DNA of 64,000 nt from Akkermansia sp. (GCA_030523775.1 JAUNHW010000013.1:1-64000); one strand, 5' to 3'. Positions 39,901 through 48,639 are shown, counted from the stretch's first letter. The notes: generated from the letters alone by a model not told the origin. Program-made: numbers and translations.

Positions 39901-42292
39901 ACTGGCAGTCGTGGGCACCTCGCAGATGACGGTGAACGTGGCCACGGAGGACCTGCCGGAGGGCGAGACCTCTGTGCTGAAGGTGGAGGAACTGACGGTG
40001 GGCCCGGAAGCCACCCTGCACACCGGCGACGTGGAGCTCACCGGTGCCAAGGAGACCATCCACGGTGTCGTGGAGGCGGGCGTGAAGGACGACAGCGACC
40101 CGACAAAGGACATTGCAGCCGACTGGAAGGTGACCGGTTCCCATGACATCAGCGGGGCGAACGCCCACCTGATGGCGAACGGCGATATCGAGATTGTCGC
40201 AGCCGAGGAAGGCGATACCATCCGCATCGCGGGTGGCGCCACCGTGAGCGCCACGGGCGACGTGACCATCCAGGGCCTGGCCGCCGCGCTGGCCGAGGTG
40301 GAAGGAGCCAATGTGCGCGCCGACGGTGACATCATCCTCGACAACGCCGAGCTCAAGCACAACACCGGGACGGATATCACCACCAAGGGCAGCGACATCG
40401 TGCTCAAGAACCGCGTGGAAATCTCCGACACCATCCTCAACGTTCTTCCCCCGGAGGAGGGCGATGAGGGCGTCATCAACGTGGCGGAGGGCGCGGATGT
40501 GCAGCTGTACCAGGGCACGGTGGACGTGTTCAACGGCAAGCTCGCCGGCACGGGTTCCGTGACCGCCAATGATGAAAACCTGACGCTCTACCACGACGCC
40601 ACCGCCTTCAACGGCACCATCAACCTGGTGCGCGACAACGAGCAGGCCATCAACATCGCCTGCGAGGGCGTGGGCGAGGATGCCGTCATCAACCTGACGG
40701 AAGGCAGCTCCCTGTACACCATAGCGGGTGGCCAGGGCGCGCACCTGGGCAACGTGAACACCACGGACGGCTCCCATATCCAGCTGACCGCCGTGGAGAA
40801 GGGCAACACCGCCACCGCCACCAGCCTGAACCTGACCTCCGGCACCACCTACGATGTGCTCGCCGCCACGGATGAGAACGGGGCCATGGTCTCCGATAAC
40901 ATCACCGTGTCCGGCAGCGTGCTCGCCAACGGCGCCAGCGTGAAGGCCCACTCCAATGGTGTGGAGACGCTGAATGACGGTGCCCGCTTCTCCATTGTGA
41001 CCGGCAACGTGGATAGCGCCTTCAACGAGGACGTGGTCTACGACATGGTGCGGGATGCCCACGGTGCCCTCACCACCCGCAAGCTGCAGACCCGCAACAT
41101 GCACCTGGAGCACAACGCCAACGGCGTGGACCTGGTGGTGAGCGAGAACTACAAGGCCGTTGATGCCAGCAACGCCAACGTGAACGCTGTGCGTGAGATC
41201 ATCATGCCGCTGGACGCCGCCGCGGACCACCGCCCCGGCACGCTGGCGGAATCCACCAGCAACCTGGACCACATCCTGGACGCGCTGGACTACACCCGCA
41301 GCGGTGCCGATGCCAAGGCCGGCGTGCTGAGCGTGTCTGCCGCGGCCAACCTCATCGTGCCCAACATGATGATGGATGCCTCCCGCCACCACCTGAGCAC
41401 CCTGCGCGACCACATGGCCGCGCCCGTGTGCCGCAAGGACTACAAGGGCAGGGGCAACGTGTGGGCCGCCTACACCGGGGGCTACGACCACATCGGCGGT
41501 GACAACAACATGGGCAAGTACACCCACTCCTACCAGGGTGCCATCATCGGCGGTGACTACGCCGTGAACTGCAAGTGGGCCGTGGGCCTGAGCGCGGGCT
41601 ACCAGAAGTCCATCGCACGCACCTCCGCCACCCGCGCGGATGCCGATGTCATCAGCGGCGACCTCTACGCCGTGGGCCGCACCGGCAAGTACACCCACCG
41701 CTTCAGCATGGGCCTGTCCTCCTACACCACGGATGTGAAGCGAGGCACGCGCATCGCCGCCAAGGGACACACCTATGACGGCTTGAGCACCGGTGATGCC
41801 GACGGCATGTCCTGGAACTTCGGTTACCAGATCAGCCGAGACTACGCCATCAACCAGGTGAGCGCCATCACCCCGTACCTGGCCGTGGATGTGGCCCTGC
41901 AGCGCATCGACACGCTCACCGAGAAGGGACAGGGCGATGCCAGCGTGAAGACGGACTATGAGGACTTTGTGCAGGCGGATGCCGCGCTCGGCGTGGCGTA
42001 CTCCCACACCTTCACGTCCTTCAACCGCCAGGCCGGCGTGTTCTCCGTGGATCTCTCCGTGCACGGCGAGTTCAGCGAGCACCGCGCCACCGCCGAGAAC
42101 CACTTCGTGGATTCCCCGGAGGTCACCTGGAAGACGCGCAGCATGAAGCGCACACCGCTCTACGGTGAGCTCGGCGCAGATGTGCTGGTGCCCTTCACAC
42201 GGCACTTCTCCGGTACTGCCGGTGTGAACTTCGAGTTCTCCGACGACCGCACCTACGTGGGCGGCCACGCCGGCGTGAACTACAGGTTCTGA
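36926..42292 (+). CDS. Giant autotransporter adhesin-like protein
   Basis: The 1788-residue protein begins with a signal peptide (residues 1-29, basic start MKTHIPASLRKALLAALFAT, cleavage after TYA). The passenger to about residue 1480 is a beta-helix built from repeats such as VGGNQTSGKNL, TITGGSNVTVG and VEVLDTQEATNGNI. The last 280 residues form an autotransporter beta-barrel (RGNVWAAYTGGYDHIGG to GHAGVNYRF) ending in Phe. It is a type V secretion protein displayed on the surface. No enzyme motif is visible in the passenger, so adhesion is the likeliest role. A strong terminator follows. Confidence 0.88.
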   Translation: MKTHIPASLRKALLAALFATVSIASTTYAVDVDYALDVINWSDGYGETTFGNNKHSTGYTDLTFSGTDPSLGTVDHWCHDYNVISIPSHFTDRKGADTGIWVEPDYRTGKYIVHSITADQGKANNTNFNLDDWHDHDSHDEYGYSYSWSNGNINVKGEAVLEVTTNISADGTITISDSSQVTVGNKVSAGEIKVTSGQLTAKDISVSVKNLWNPGEDDYDSTGELLVSGSGAEVTATGTVSAAGGVNVSDGAHLNASKITSNVTGSKGYVHALPNQNLVITDAVASKGTQYIVDNGCTITLSGIGLLVNEGTPEEPQMVMHGNGNFFGFGPDSNNIKADAVYVMGDIISDGNTLAALGSAVHNQTVDPSCNTILVNGSITGNGNSLFVRSEDAAGIWVDKNISGNNNDLTIYDGDIHVGGALGRSQNDEKGMAKGNSITAGDNITIGKLSDNDGLNIDAWNGEVTIEQAADAILVNSNISADDDITIAQGATSPAVLQLTNSHIVSDNGDITIGQYVAADATSSIEAEEGAVNIHGLTANGATVKAVSLDGTEFIRLDGTGTTDTTISVEEDMTSSNGSIFVRNYNGEDPRITVGGDMRANLVMDIAGANITVGGNQATETDSMSIDGTTLTVGGNQTSGKNLTTSSSKVDVAGDQSAVGRAEIHSSTLNVGGNQTSGKNLVIDSASKVTVGHVDEETGELVGGTQSAGKDLQIANSIVEVLRDQEATNGAITITGGSNVTVGSSRMTVVADYPDPVGEYLTFNTFIVKGCVVASLEALKEAASTAIYGTRGANGAILVTANDAQTGGNQTAKGDITIDASTVNVLNSQTSLEGAITITGGSTVTVGTAGSQVGHVIDNPNYKIDPKETIYIGIIEPGDISSEERLRLAQALPNEAQAGGNQTAKGDITIADSSATIYGDQTSLEGSISITSAADSQTPSEVHVGGNQTAAKDIEIANSIVEVLDTQEATNGNISVSGASTVTVGTQAVAKALAVVGTSQMTVNVATEDLPEGETSVLKVEELTVGPEATLHTGDVELTGAKETIHGVVEAGVKDDSDPTKDIAADWKVTGSHDISGANAHLMANGDIEIVAAEEGDTIRIAGGATVSATGDVTIQGLAAALAEVEGANVRADGDIILDNAELKHNTGTDITTKGSDIVLKNRVEISDTILNVLPPEEGDEGVINVAEGADVQLYQGTVDVFNGKLAGTGSVTANDENLTLYHDATAFNGTINLVRDNEQAINIACEGVGEDAVINLTEGSSLYTIAGGQGAHLGNVNTTDGSHIQLTAVEKGNTATATSLNLTSGTTYDVLAATDENGAMVSDNITVSGSVLANGASVKAHSNGVETLNDGARFSIVTGNVDSAFNEDVVYDMVRDAHGALTTRKLQTRNMHLEHNANGVDLVVSENYKAVDASNANVNAVREIIMPLDAAADHRPGTLAESTSNLDHILDALDYTRSGADAKAGVLSVSAAANLIVPNMMMDASRHHLSTLRDHMAAPVCRKDYKGRGNVWAAYTGGYDHIGGDNNMGKYTHSYQGAIIGGDYAVNCKWAVGLSAGYQKSIARTSATRADADVISGDLYAVGRTGKYTHRFSMGLSSYTTDVKRGTRIAAKGHTYDGLSTGDADGMSWNFGYQISRDYAINQVSAITPYLAVDVALQRIDTLTEKGQGDASVKTDYEDFVQADAALGVAYSHTFTSFNRQAGVFSVDLSVHGEFSEHRATAENHFVDSPEVTWKTRSMKRTPLYGELGADVLVPFTRHFSGTAGVNFEFSDDRTYVGGHAGVNYRF

Positions 42293-42319
42293 TAAGCCCA
42301 GCCCATCAAGGGTTTTCAA

Positions 42320-42351
42320 GGCCCGTCCGGCATACGCCGGGCGGGCCTTTT
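42320..42351 (+). terminator. Terminator of the autotransporter gene
   Basis: GGCCCGTCCGGC (42320-42331) pairs with GCCGGGCGGGCC (42336-42347) around ATAC, followed by TTTT. Confidence 0.8.
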
Positions 42352-42659
42352 CGCAATGGGAAGGAGAGGAGGATTGGGATTGAGTTAGCGCGCCTGCGGC
42401 GCGGGGTGACGCAAGGCGCGGGATGACGGCCAGAGATGGTTGGACGGGAGACGTCATTCACCCGCCCCGTCGGGCGGGTTCCAGTGCCGAGACGTTTGGA
42501 CGCGGGTGACCCCACGCCCTTTCGGACGTGGCTATATTTGAGTCGCCATTGAAATGGCTAGTCTAGCGCGCCATGCGGCGCGTTCCGGCGGACCCGCTGC
42601 CGCGGGGAACGCTATCGCGATACAATGATTTCGCGTATGAAAGGCGCTGCATTGCATAG

Positions 42660-42688
42660 TTGACGCATCGTTGCCCTTTTGGTAAGAT
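42660..42688 (+). promoter_or_regulatory. Leaderless promoter, TTGACG-17-TAAGAT-6-ATG
   Basis: The -35 TTGACG (42660-42665), 17-bp spacer and -10 TAAGAT (42683-42688) end exactly 6 nt before the transposase ATG at 42695. Confidence 0.65.
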
Positions 42689-42694
42689 GCGGGC

Positions 42695-43153
42695 ATGGGG
42701 CATTCGTACCACATCATTCTCGCGCACGTTGTTTTTCACACGGGTAGACGCACAATCAGGGAATCGGATCTTGCCCGGCTGCATGCCTACATAGCAACCT
42801 TGGCCAGGGATTACAGGATACACAGCCCCGTAGTCGGCGGCGTGGCCGACCACATTCATTTCATCGGCAACTTTCCCGTAGACAAGGCGCCATCTGCACT
42901 CGTAGGCGCAATCAAGGCCAATTCATCCCGCTGGCTCAAGGGAGTCAACAGGTATTATGCGGATTTTGCATGGCAGGAGGGCTACGGGTATTTTTCCGTG
43001 AGCGCTTCCATCCGCACGGATGTTGTGCGCTATATCCAGAATCAGGAGGCGCACCACGCCCGCGAGAGCGCGGCGCGAGAATTCGAAAGAATGGTACGCA
43101 TACACAAAATGGCGGCCGGCGAAATTGAATTGCAGGAGGCGTATAAAATTTGA
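42695..43153 (+). CDS. REP-associated tyrosine transposase (RAYT/IS200-like)
   Basis: The 152-residue protein has the Y1 HUH nuclease pattern: an N-terminal strand (HIILAHVVFHTGRR), the metal-binding HUH-type motif DHIHFIG with flanking hydrophobic residues, and the catalytic Tyr helix (VVRYIQNQEAHH). The C-terminal 25 residues are basic and helical. It would nick and process REP palindromes. The size is typical for IS200-like proteins. It is leaderless by promoter spacing. Confidence 0.8.
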   Translation: MGHSYHIILAHVVFHTGRRTIRESDLARLHAYIATLARDYRIHSPVVGGVADHIHFIGNFPVDKAPSALVGAIKANSSRWLKGVNRYYADFAWQEGYGYFSVSASIRTDVVRYIQNQEAHHARESAAREFERMVRIHKMAAGEIELQEAYKI

Positions 43154-43411
43154 TTCTCTCCCCGCGCACCGTTCATTCGGAGCCATCCTGATGGCGACTC
43201 AAATTTAGCCACGTCCGAAAGGGCGTGGGGTCACCCGTGCCCAAACATCTCGGCACTGGAACCCCGCCTTGTGCGGGGTGGCTACACGCTCCCGCCCAAT
43301 CATCTCCCTCCGTCCATCCCGCGCCTTGCGCCCACCCCTCTCCGCGCCATAGGCGCGCGAATTTTCAAATCGCAAATCATATCATTATTTTCATTTCTCC
43401 CGCGTGTTTCA

Positions 43412-43444
43412 CTGCCACATGCGGCAAATTGCCGCATGTGGCAG
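43412..43444. promoter_or_regulatory. Perfect 14-bp stem-loop upstream of mreB
   Basis: CTGCCACATGCGGC (43412-43425) pairs perfectly with GCCGCATGTGGCAG (43431-43444) around AAATT. It ends 33 bp before the -35 box and has no T run on either side, so a protein-binding dyad or RNA element is likelier than a terminator. Confidence 0.45.
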
Positions 43445-43477
43445 TTGGCAAAGAGCGAGCATGCCGCACAAAAAGGG

Positions 43478-43506
43478 TTGACACGGCGGAGCCGAATCCC
43501 TAAAAT
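43478..43506 (+). promoter_or_regulatory. mreB promoter, TTGACA-17-TAAAAT
   Basis: A consensus -35 TTGACA (43478-43483) and a near-consensus -10 TAAAAT (43501-43506) are 17 bp apart. The leader before the ATG at 43620 is about 107 nt. Confidence 0.7.
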
Positions 43507-43619
43507 ATGCGCGCAGGTGTATAATGCGCGGGCGTTATGCACCCGCGCCGCCGTGCGCGAACCGCAGCGGGCGCGGCATGCAACGAAGCCCGCGGCAAGC
43601 CTTACAAGAAAGATTTTCC

Positions 43620-44642
43620 ATGCTCAGTTTTTTCAAGAACCTAGGCCGGTTGTTCACATACGACATAGGCATAGATCTTGGCACGGCCAACACGCTGGTC
43701 TATATCAAGGACCAGGGCATAGTGCTGCGCGAGCCTTCCGTGGTGGCCATGCAGGGCGACCAGGTGAAGGCCGTGGGAGAGGAGGCCAAGCGCATGGTGG
43801 GCCGCACGCCGGGGAGCGTGGTGGCCATCCGGCCGCTCAAGGAAGGCGTGATAGCGGACTTTGTGGTGGCGCACCAGATGCTCAACTACTTCATCAAGAA
43901 AGCCCGGCAGAGGCGCAGCCTGCGCGGGCCGCGCGTGCTTATAGCCCACCCCTCCGGCATTACGGAGGTGGAGCGCCACGCCATTGAGGTTTCCGCCTAC
44001 AACGCCGGCGCCAGCCGCGTGCGCCTGGTGGAGGAGCCCATGGCCGCCGCTCTCGGGGTCGGCCTCCCCGTCTCCGAACCCGTGGGCAACATGATTGTCG
44101 ATATCGGTGGCGGCACCACCGAGGTCGCCATCATCTCCCTTTCCGGCATCGTCTACAGCCAATCTGAAAAGTGCGGCGGCGATGCGCTGGACGATTCCAT
44201 CACCCGCCACATGCTCTCCGCCCACAACCTGCTTGTGGGGCCGCGCACGGCGGAGGAAATCAAAATCCGGGTCGGCTCTGCACACCCGCTGCAGCAGGAG
44301 CTGCAGATGGAGGTGAAGGGACGCGACCGCGGGAGCGGCCTGCCGAAGACCGTGACCGTGCGCTCCGAGGAAATCCGCGAGGCGCTGAAGGATAAGTTCG
44401 AGATCATTCTCAATGCCGTGAGGCAGACGCTGGACCACTGCCCGCCGGAGTTGGCGAGCGACTTGTACGACCGAGGCATCGTAGTGGCCGGAGGCGGCGC
44501 TCTGATAAGGGGCATTGCGGATTTGCTGCATGAGGAAACGCAGTTGCCGATTCTGATAGCCGAGGACCCGCTGAGCGCGGTGGCGGAAGGAACCGGCAGG
44601 TTTCTGCAGGAATCGGAGGCGGTGTTCGACACGTACGATTAG
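43620..44642 (+). CDS. mreB: Rod shape-determining protein MreB
   Basis: The 340-residue actin-family protein starts MLSFFKNLGRLFTYDIGIDLGTANTLVYIKDQ, with the N-terminal amphipathic helix and phosphate-1 motif DLGTANT. It continues with IRPLKEGVIADF, the connector VDIGGGTTEVAIISL (phosphate-2) and the adenosine motif GIVVAGGGALIRGI. It forms membrane filaments guiding lateral cell-wall synthesis. I use ATG 43620, which gives the standard length. mreC/mreD are not adjacent; an RNase E/G gene follows. Confidence 0.95.
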   Translation: MLSFFKNLGRLFTYDIGIDLGTANTLVYIKDQGIVLREPSVVAMQGDQVKAVGEEAKRMVGRTPGSVVAIRPLKEGVIADFVVAHQMLNYFIKKARQRRSLRGPRVLIAHPSGITEVERHAIEVSAYNAGASRVRLVEEPMAAALGVGLPVSEPVGNMIVDIGGGTTEVAIISLSGIVYSQSEKCGGDALDDSITRHMLSAHNLLVGPRTAEEIKIRVGSAHPLQQELQMEVKGRDRGSGLPKTVTVRSEEIREALKDKFEIILNAVRQTLDHCPPELASDLYDRGIVVAGGGALIRGIADLLHEETQLPILIAEDPLSAVAEGTGRFLQESEAVFDTYD

Positions 44643-44728
44643 CCGCCCCCGGGCCGCGGAGGGGCAATCCCGCCCGCTGCGCGGTGAAACACCAACCCAA
44701 ACATATAACCTTGTCTTTTATTTCCAAA

Positions 44729-46321
44729 ATGATTAACACAGTGAAGCACCTCTTCGGGTTCGGCCAATGCAACCCGAAGGAGGGAACCACCATCGTGATC
44801 AATGCCGAGAAACTCGAGCGCCGCGCAGCCCTGCTGGAAGACGGCGTGCTGGAGGAATACAGCATTGAGCGCGAGGGTGAGGAAAATATCGTGGGCGGCA
44901 TCTTCAAGGGCCGTGTCAAGAACATCGAACCCGGCCTCAAGGCCATGTTCGTGGACATCGGCTATGAGAAGAACGCATTCCTCCACTTCTGGGATGCTCT
45001 CCCCCTGGCTCTCGATTCCTCTCTGGAGGAAATCCAGAAGGAGGGCCGCCCCCGCAAGCAGCAGAAGAAAATCACCAGCAAGGACATACCGGACATCTAC
45101 CCCATCGGCTCCGATATCATGGTGCAGGTCACCAAGGGCCCCATCAGCTCCAAGGGCCCGCGCGTAACTACCAACATCTCCCTGGCAGGGCGCTACATTG
45201 TGCTCATGCCCTTCACGGACCAGTTCGGCATCTCCCGCAAGATAGACGACCCGAAGGAGCGCCAGCGGCTGCGCCAGATAGTGCAGAAGCTCAACGTGCC
45301 GGACGGCATGGGCATCATCATGCGCACGGTGGCGCAGGGGCAGCGCTACCGCCACTTTGTGCGAGACCTGGCCATGCTGCTGGAGCAGTGGCGCGGCGTG
45401 GAGGAGAAGTTCAACACCCAGCACACCGCCACCTGCGTGTACCGCGAGCCGGACTTGGTGGAGCGCACCGCACGCGATTTCCTGACGGACAACGTGGACT
45501 ACATTGTGTGCGACAACAAGGAGACCACCGAGCGCATGCAGGACATAGCCGGCAGGATTTCCCGCCGCGCCAAGCGCCGCATCCAGTACCTGCCCTGCCA
45601 GCAACCCATCTTCGAGGAACTGGGCGTGGAGAAGCAGATTAAGGAAGCCTTCCAGCGCCAGGTGCTCCTGCCCTGCGGCGGGTATCTCGTCATCGACGAG
45701 ACGGAGGCCCTCATCGCCATCGATATCAACACCGGCCGCAACAAGGGCAACAAGGACCTGGACAAGACCATCCTGGAAACCAACCTGGAATCCGCCCGCG
45801 AGATTGCCCGCCAGCTGCGCCTGCGCAACATCGGCGGCCTGGTGGTGGTGGACTTCATCGACATGCGCCACCGCAAGGACCAGATGGCCGTGTACAAGAC
45901 CATGAAGGAAGCGCTGAAGCGAGACAAGGCCAAGACGCAGGTGATGCAGATCACGCCCATCGGGCTCATGGAGATGACGCGCCAGCGCATCAACGAATCC
46001 CTGCTGGATTTCGTGAACGACCACTGCCCGTACTGCCACGGCCGCGGCCGCATCAAGAGCGTGATGACCATGAGCGTGGAAATCCAGCGCCAGCTCAAGG
46101 CCACCATCACACGCTTCCACGACAAGGTGGGCGACATGGTGGTGGTGGTCAACAGCGATGTGCTCTCACGCTTCAAGAACGAGGACGCCAAGCTGCTCGT
46201 GGAGCTGGAGCGCCAGTGCACCGGCCGCCTCATCTTCCGCAGCGATCCCTCCATCCACCGCGAGGCTTTCGCCATTGTGGACCCCCGCACCAACAAGGCC
46301 CTCTACCAGGTGAACATGTAA
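44729..46321 (+). CDS. rng: Ribonuclease E/G family protein
   Basis: The start MINTVKHLFGF at 44729 gives 530 residues; an earlier in-frame ATG at 44684 is also possible. The protein has an S1-like domain (residues 45-130, with an insertion of basic residues RPRKQQKK), the DNase I-like catalytic residues D332 (IDINTG) and D375 (VVVDFID), and the zinc-link CPYC at 433-436. The 43- and 58-residue spacings match those of E. coli RNase E. The long C-terminal scaffold of RNase E is absent, so RNase G is the closer type. It matures rRNA and starts mRNA decay. Confidence 0.88.
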   Translation: MINTVKHLFGFGQCNPKEGTTIVINAEKLERRAALLEDGVLEEYSIEREGEENIVGGIFKGRVKNIEPGLKAMFVDIGYEKNAFLHFWDALPLALDSSLEEIQKEGRPRKQQKKITSKDIPDIYPIGSDIMVQVTKGPISSKGPRVTTNISLAGRYIVLMPFTDQFGISRKIDDPKERQRLRQIVQKLNVPDGMGIIMRTVAQGQRYRHFVRDLAMLLEQWRGVEEKFNTQHTATCVYREPDLVERTARDFLTDNVDYIVCDNKETTERMQDIAGRISRRAKRRIQYLPCQQPIFEELGVEKQIKEAFQRQVLLPCGGYLVIDETEALIAIDINTGRNKGNKDLDKTILETNLESAREIARQLRLRNIGGLVVVDFIDMRHRKDQMAVYKTMKEALKRDKAKTQVMQITPIGLMEMTRQRINESLLDFVNDHCPYCHGRGRIKSVMTMSVEIQRQLKATITRFHDKVGDMVVVVNSDVLSRFKNEDAKLLVELERQCTGRLIFRSDPSIHREAFAIVDPRTNKALYQVNM

Positions 46322-46351
46322 GGCCGCGCACCGCCCCCATTCCCAGAACGT

Positions 46352-47020
46352 ATGAAGCCGCTCAACAAGCTGGGTGAAACGCAGACGGACGATGGAAGCC
46401 TGTGGGAGCTCTGGGAGCGCGATGGCGAGCTGAGCCTGCAGCGCGACGGCCTGCCCTGCGCCTCCAGCTTCACCCACGGAAGCGAGGAAAGCATGGCGGA
46501 AATCGCCACCTCTCCCATCACCCGCGCCGGCCAGCCACAAATCCTGGTGGTCGGCCTGGGCCTGGGCTACGGCCTGGCGCGCGCCATGCAGTGCCTCCCC
46601 AAGGAGAAGGCGCGCTTCATTGTGGCTGAGCCCGTGGAGCAGATTGTGGCCTGGAACCGCGAACACAGCGAAAACAAGGCCGCGCTGGACGACCCGCGCG
46701 TATCCGTGGAGACCGCCCACGCGGCAGACCTGTGCCGCAAGCGCACGGGCTCCCTGCACGCCATTCTGCTGCGCCACAGCTTTGCCCGGTGTGAGATGAA
46801 CCTGGCGGACGCCCAGGCGTATTTCAACGCGCTCAAGGGCGGCAGCCTGCTGGCCATCACCCTCGCCAAGCGCGACAAGCGCCTGGAGGGCACCCTGGGC
46901 CGCGCCGGGTTTGAGACAAGCTTCTCCGCCGTGCCGGCCTCCTCCAAGGGCAAGCAGACGCGCATGCACACGCTCCTGCTGGCGCGCCGCGGCCGCTTTG
47001 TCCCCTTTGCAGAGCGCTAA
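46352..47020 (+). CDS. Spermidine synthase-like methyltransferase-fold protein
   Basis: The 222-residue protein has a Rossmann-type core: QILVVGLGLGYGLARAM (glycine-rich loop) and ARFIVAEPVEQIVAWNREH (acidic end of strand 2), as in the polyamine synthase superfamily. The usual DxxD of true spermidine synthases is not obvious. The gene lies 30 bp after the RNase gene without a ribosome-binding site. The enzyme's substrate cannot be assigned. Confidence 0.7.
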   Translation: MKPLNKLGETQTDDGSLWELWERDGELSLQRDGLPCASSFTHGSEESMAEIATSPITRAGQPQILVVGLGLGYGLARAMQCLPKEKARFIVAEPVEQIVAWNREHSENKAALDDPRVSVETAHAADLCRKRTGSLHAILLRHSFARCEMNLADAQAYFNALKGGSLLAITLAKRDKRLEGTLGRAGFETSFSAVPASSKGKQTRMHTLLLARRGRFVPFAER

Positions 47021-47045
47021 CCCCCAACCGCCCCCCCCACCACCC

Positions 47046-47447
47046 ATGACCCTGCCCCCCATCCACTCCGCCCGCAGAAGCCTGGACGAGCGGGAGGAGC
47101 AGCGCCAAAGCCGCCAGCACGGCATTTCCGGCCTCATTGTGGTGGCCGGTGTCATCCTGCTGGTGCTGGTGGCCTTCCTCACCTCGCTCCTGGTGCTCAA
47201 CCCCCTGCTGGAGCTCTACCACCTGGAGCAGGAGCGCGACCAGGCACAGGACCAGTTCCGCCGCGCCAAGGCCGCGGAAAACCAGGCCTACAACGAATTC
47301 CACTGGATGATGGACCCGGAGTACTTTGAACAGGTGGCGCGCGACCGCGCCAACCAGGCCAAACCCGGCGAAACCGTCATCCACCGCCCCGCGCCGGACC
47401 AGCAGCCCCACCCTGCCGCCACGCCTCCCCAGCCCGTCAAGAAATAG
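47046..47447 (+). CDS. FtsB/DivIC-like septum formation protein
   Basis: The 133-residue protein has a cytoplasmic N-terminus, a membrane helix (residues 28-50, [22 protein letters not shown]), a coiled coil ([20 protein letters not shown]) and a [20 protein letters not shown] segment. The last follows the family consensus in which the coiled coil is followed by an E-x-x-AR-x-x-L-type motif. A Pro-rich tail ends it. It probably acts in the division complex with FtsL/FtsQ. Confidence 0.75.
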   Translation: MTLPPIHSARRSLDEREEQRQSRQHGISGLIVVAGVILLVLVAFLTSLLVLNPLLELYHLEQERDQAQDQFRRAKAAENQAYNEFHWMMDPEYFEQVARDRANQAKPGETVIHRPAPDQQPHPAATPPQPVKK

Positions 47448-47485
47448 CGCCTCCCGAAAAAGTGTGGGGACACACGCCCCGGCGT

Positions 47486-47514
47486 TTGACATTCCCGCCG
47501 CGCGCCTGTATACT
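47486..47514 (+). promoter_or_regulatory. prfB promoter, TTGACA-17-TATACT-8-ATG
   Basis: A consensus -35 TTGACA (47486-47491), 17-bp spacer and -10 TATACT (47509-47514) precede the ATG at 47523 by 8 nt. The transcript would start about 2 nt before the start codon. Confidence 0.7.
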
Positions 47515-47522
47515 GCGCGCGT

Positions 47523-48636
47523 ATGGAAAACCAGACCAACAACGTTGATCTCTCGGCGCTCGACACGGAGGCCATGCGCAGCCGTCTTTCCGAGCTCGGG
47601 AGCTATCTTTGACCTGGCCGCCATTGAACGCAAAGTGGCGGAATTGGACGAGCGCATGAGCGCGCCGGACTTTTGGGACAACCAGGAGAGCGCACGCGCG
47701 CTCATGAACGAGGTGAACCCGCTCAAGCGCCGCCTGGAGCAGTTCCGCGCCCTGGAGAAGGGCTTGGAAGACGTGGAGGTGGCCGTGGAAATGGCCGCCG
47801 AGGAGCCGGAGATGGCCGCCGAGGCCAAGTCCGAGTACGATGCCTGGGTGAAGAGCCTGGAGGAGTTCGAGCTCGTCACCCTGCTCAACGGCCCGCATGA
47901 TGACGCCGGCTGCTACATCACCATCCACGCCGGGGCCGGCGGCACGGAGGCGTGCGACTGGGCCAGCATGCTCATGCGCATGTACCTGCGCTACTGCGAA
48001 CGCCACGGCTTCTCCACGGAAATCATGGAAAGCACGGATGGCGACGAGGCCGGCATCCGCTCCGTCACCATCAAGATTGCCGGAGAGTACGCCTACGGCT
48101 ACCTCAAGAACGAGCGCGGCATCCACCGCCTGGTGCGCATGAGCCCCTTCGATGCCGCCGGAAAGCGCCACACCTCCTTCTGCTCGCTGGACGCCACGCC
48201 GGATATCTCCGACGACATCGAGATCGAGGTGAAGGACGCGGACGTGAAGATGGACACCTACCGCTCCGGCGGCAAGGGCGGCCAGAACGTGAACAAGGTG
48301 GAAACCGCCGTGCGTCTCACCCACCTTCCCACCGGTATCATCGTGGCCTGCCAGACCCAGCGCTCCCAGCTCCGCAACCGTGAGGAGGCCATGCGCATGC
48401 TCAAGGCGCGCCTCATCCAGCTGGAGGAGGACAAGAAGCGCGCAGAGGCCGACCGCCAGTACTCCGAAAAGGGCGATATCGCCTGGGGCAACCAGATCCG
48501 CTCATACGTCTTCCAGCCGTACCAGATGGTCAAGGATCTGCGCACGCAGTTCGAGTCCGGCAACATCCAGGACGTGATGGACGGCAACATAGACGGGTAT
48601 ATCGAAGCCATGCTCAGGCATAACGCCAATGCTTGA
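47523..48636 (+). CDS. prfB: Peptide chain release factor 2, with programmed +1 frameshift
   Basis: A 29-codon first frame from ATG 47523 ends in TAT CTT TGA C at 47604-47613, the classical RF2 shift site; TGA is at 47610-47612. A +1 slip on CTT continues in the second frame to 48636, giving about 370 residues. The SPF recognition motif occurs in [10 protein letters not shown] and the catalytic GGQ at about residues 252-254. RF2 terminates at UGA and UAA, and scarcity of RF2 raises its own frameshifting. The stimulatory upstream sequence is GGGAG, a weaker match than the usual AGGGGG. Confidence 0.92.
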
Positions 48637-48639
48637 TTT

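Larger units (their letters stand above)
42477..43263. mobile_element. RAYT-containing element with 73-bp inverted repeats
   Basis: The left arm (42477-42549) and the reverse complement of the right arm (43191-43263) differ at only about four positions. Both arms contain the CCACGCCC-TTTC-GGACGTGG hairpin. REP-like hairpins lie just outside each arm (about 42462-42479 and 43261-43279). The only gene inside is a Y1 transposase of RAYT type. The whole unit resembles a REP-doublet/RAYT element (REPtron). Confidence 0.75.
43154..43619. other. Intergenic region upstream of mreB
   Basis: The 466 bp hold the right arm of the RAYT element (43191-43263), a REP-like hairpin (about 43261-43279), a striking 14-bp palindrome (43412-43444) and the mreB promoter (43478-43506). 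A second TATAAT box lies at 43520-43525. No gene is evident. Confidence 0.6.

Noticed and set aside
37985-42457. Long minus-strand open frames (501 and 963 codons) opposite the autotransporter
   Set aside because: They are shadows of a repetitive GC-rich coding sequence. They lack promoters and ribosome-binding sites and consist of His/Val/Gly repeats, while the plus-strand protein has a clear signal peptide and barrel.
33000-43300. CRISPR array in the repeat-rich intergenic regions
   Set aside because: The repeats are palindromic, differently spaced and in both orientations, without regular spacers or cas genes.
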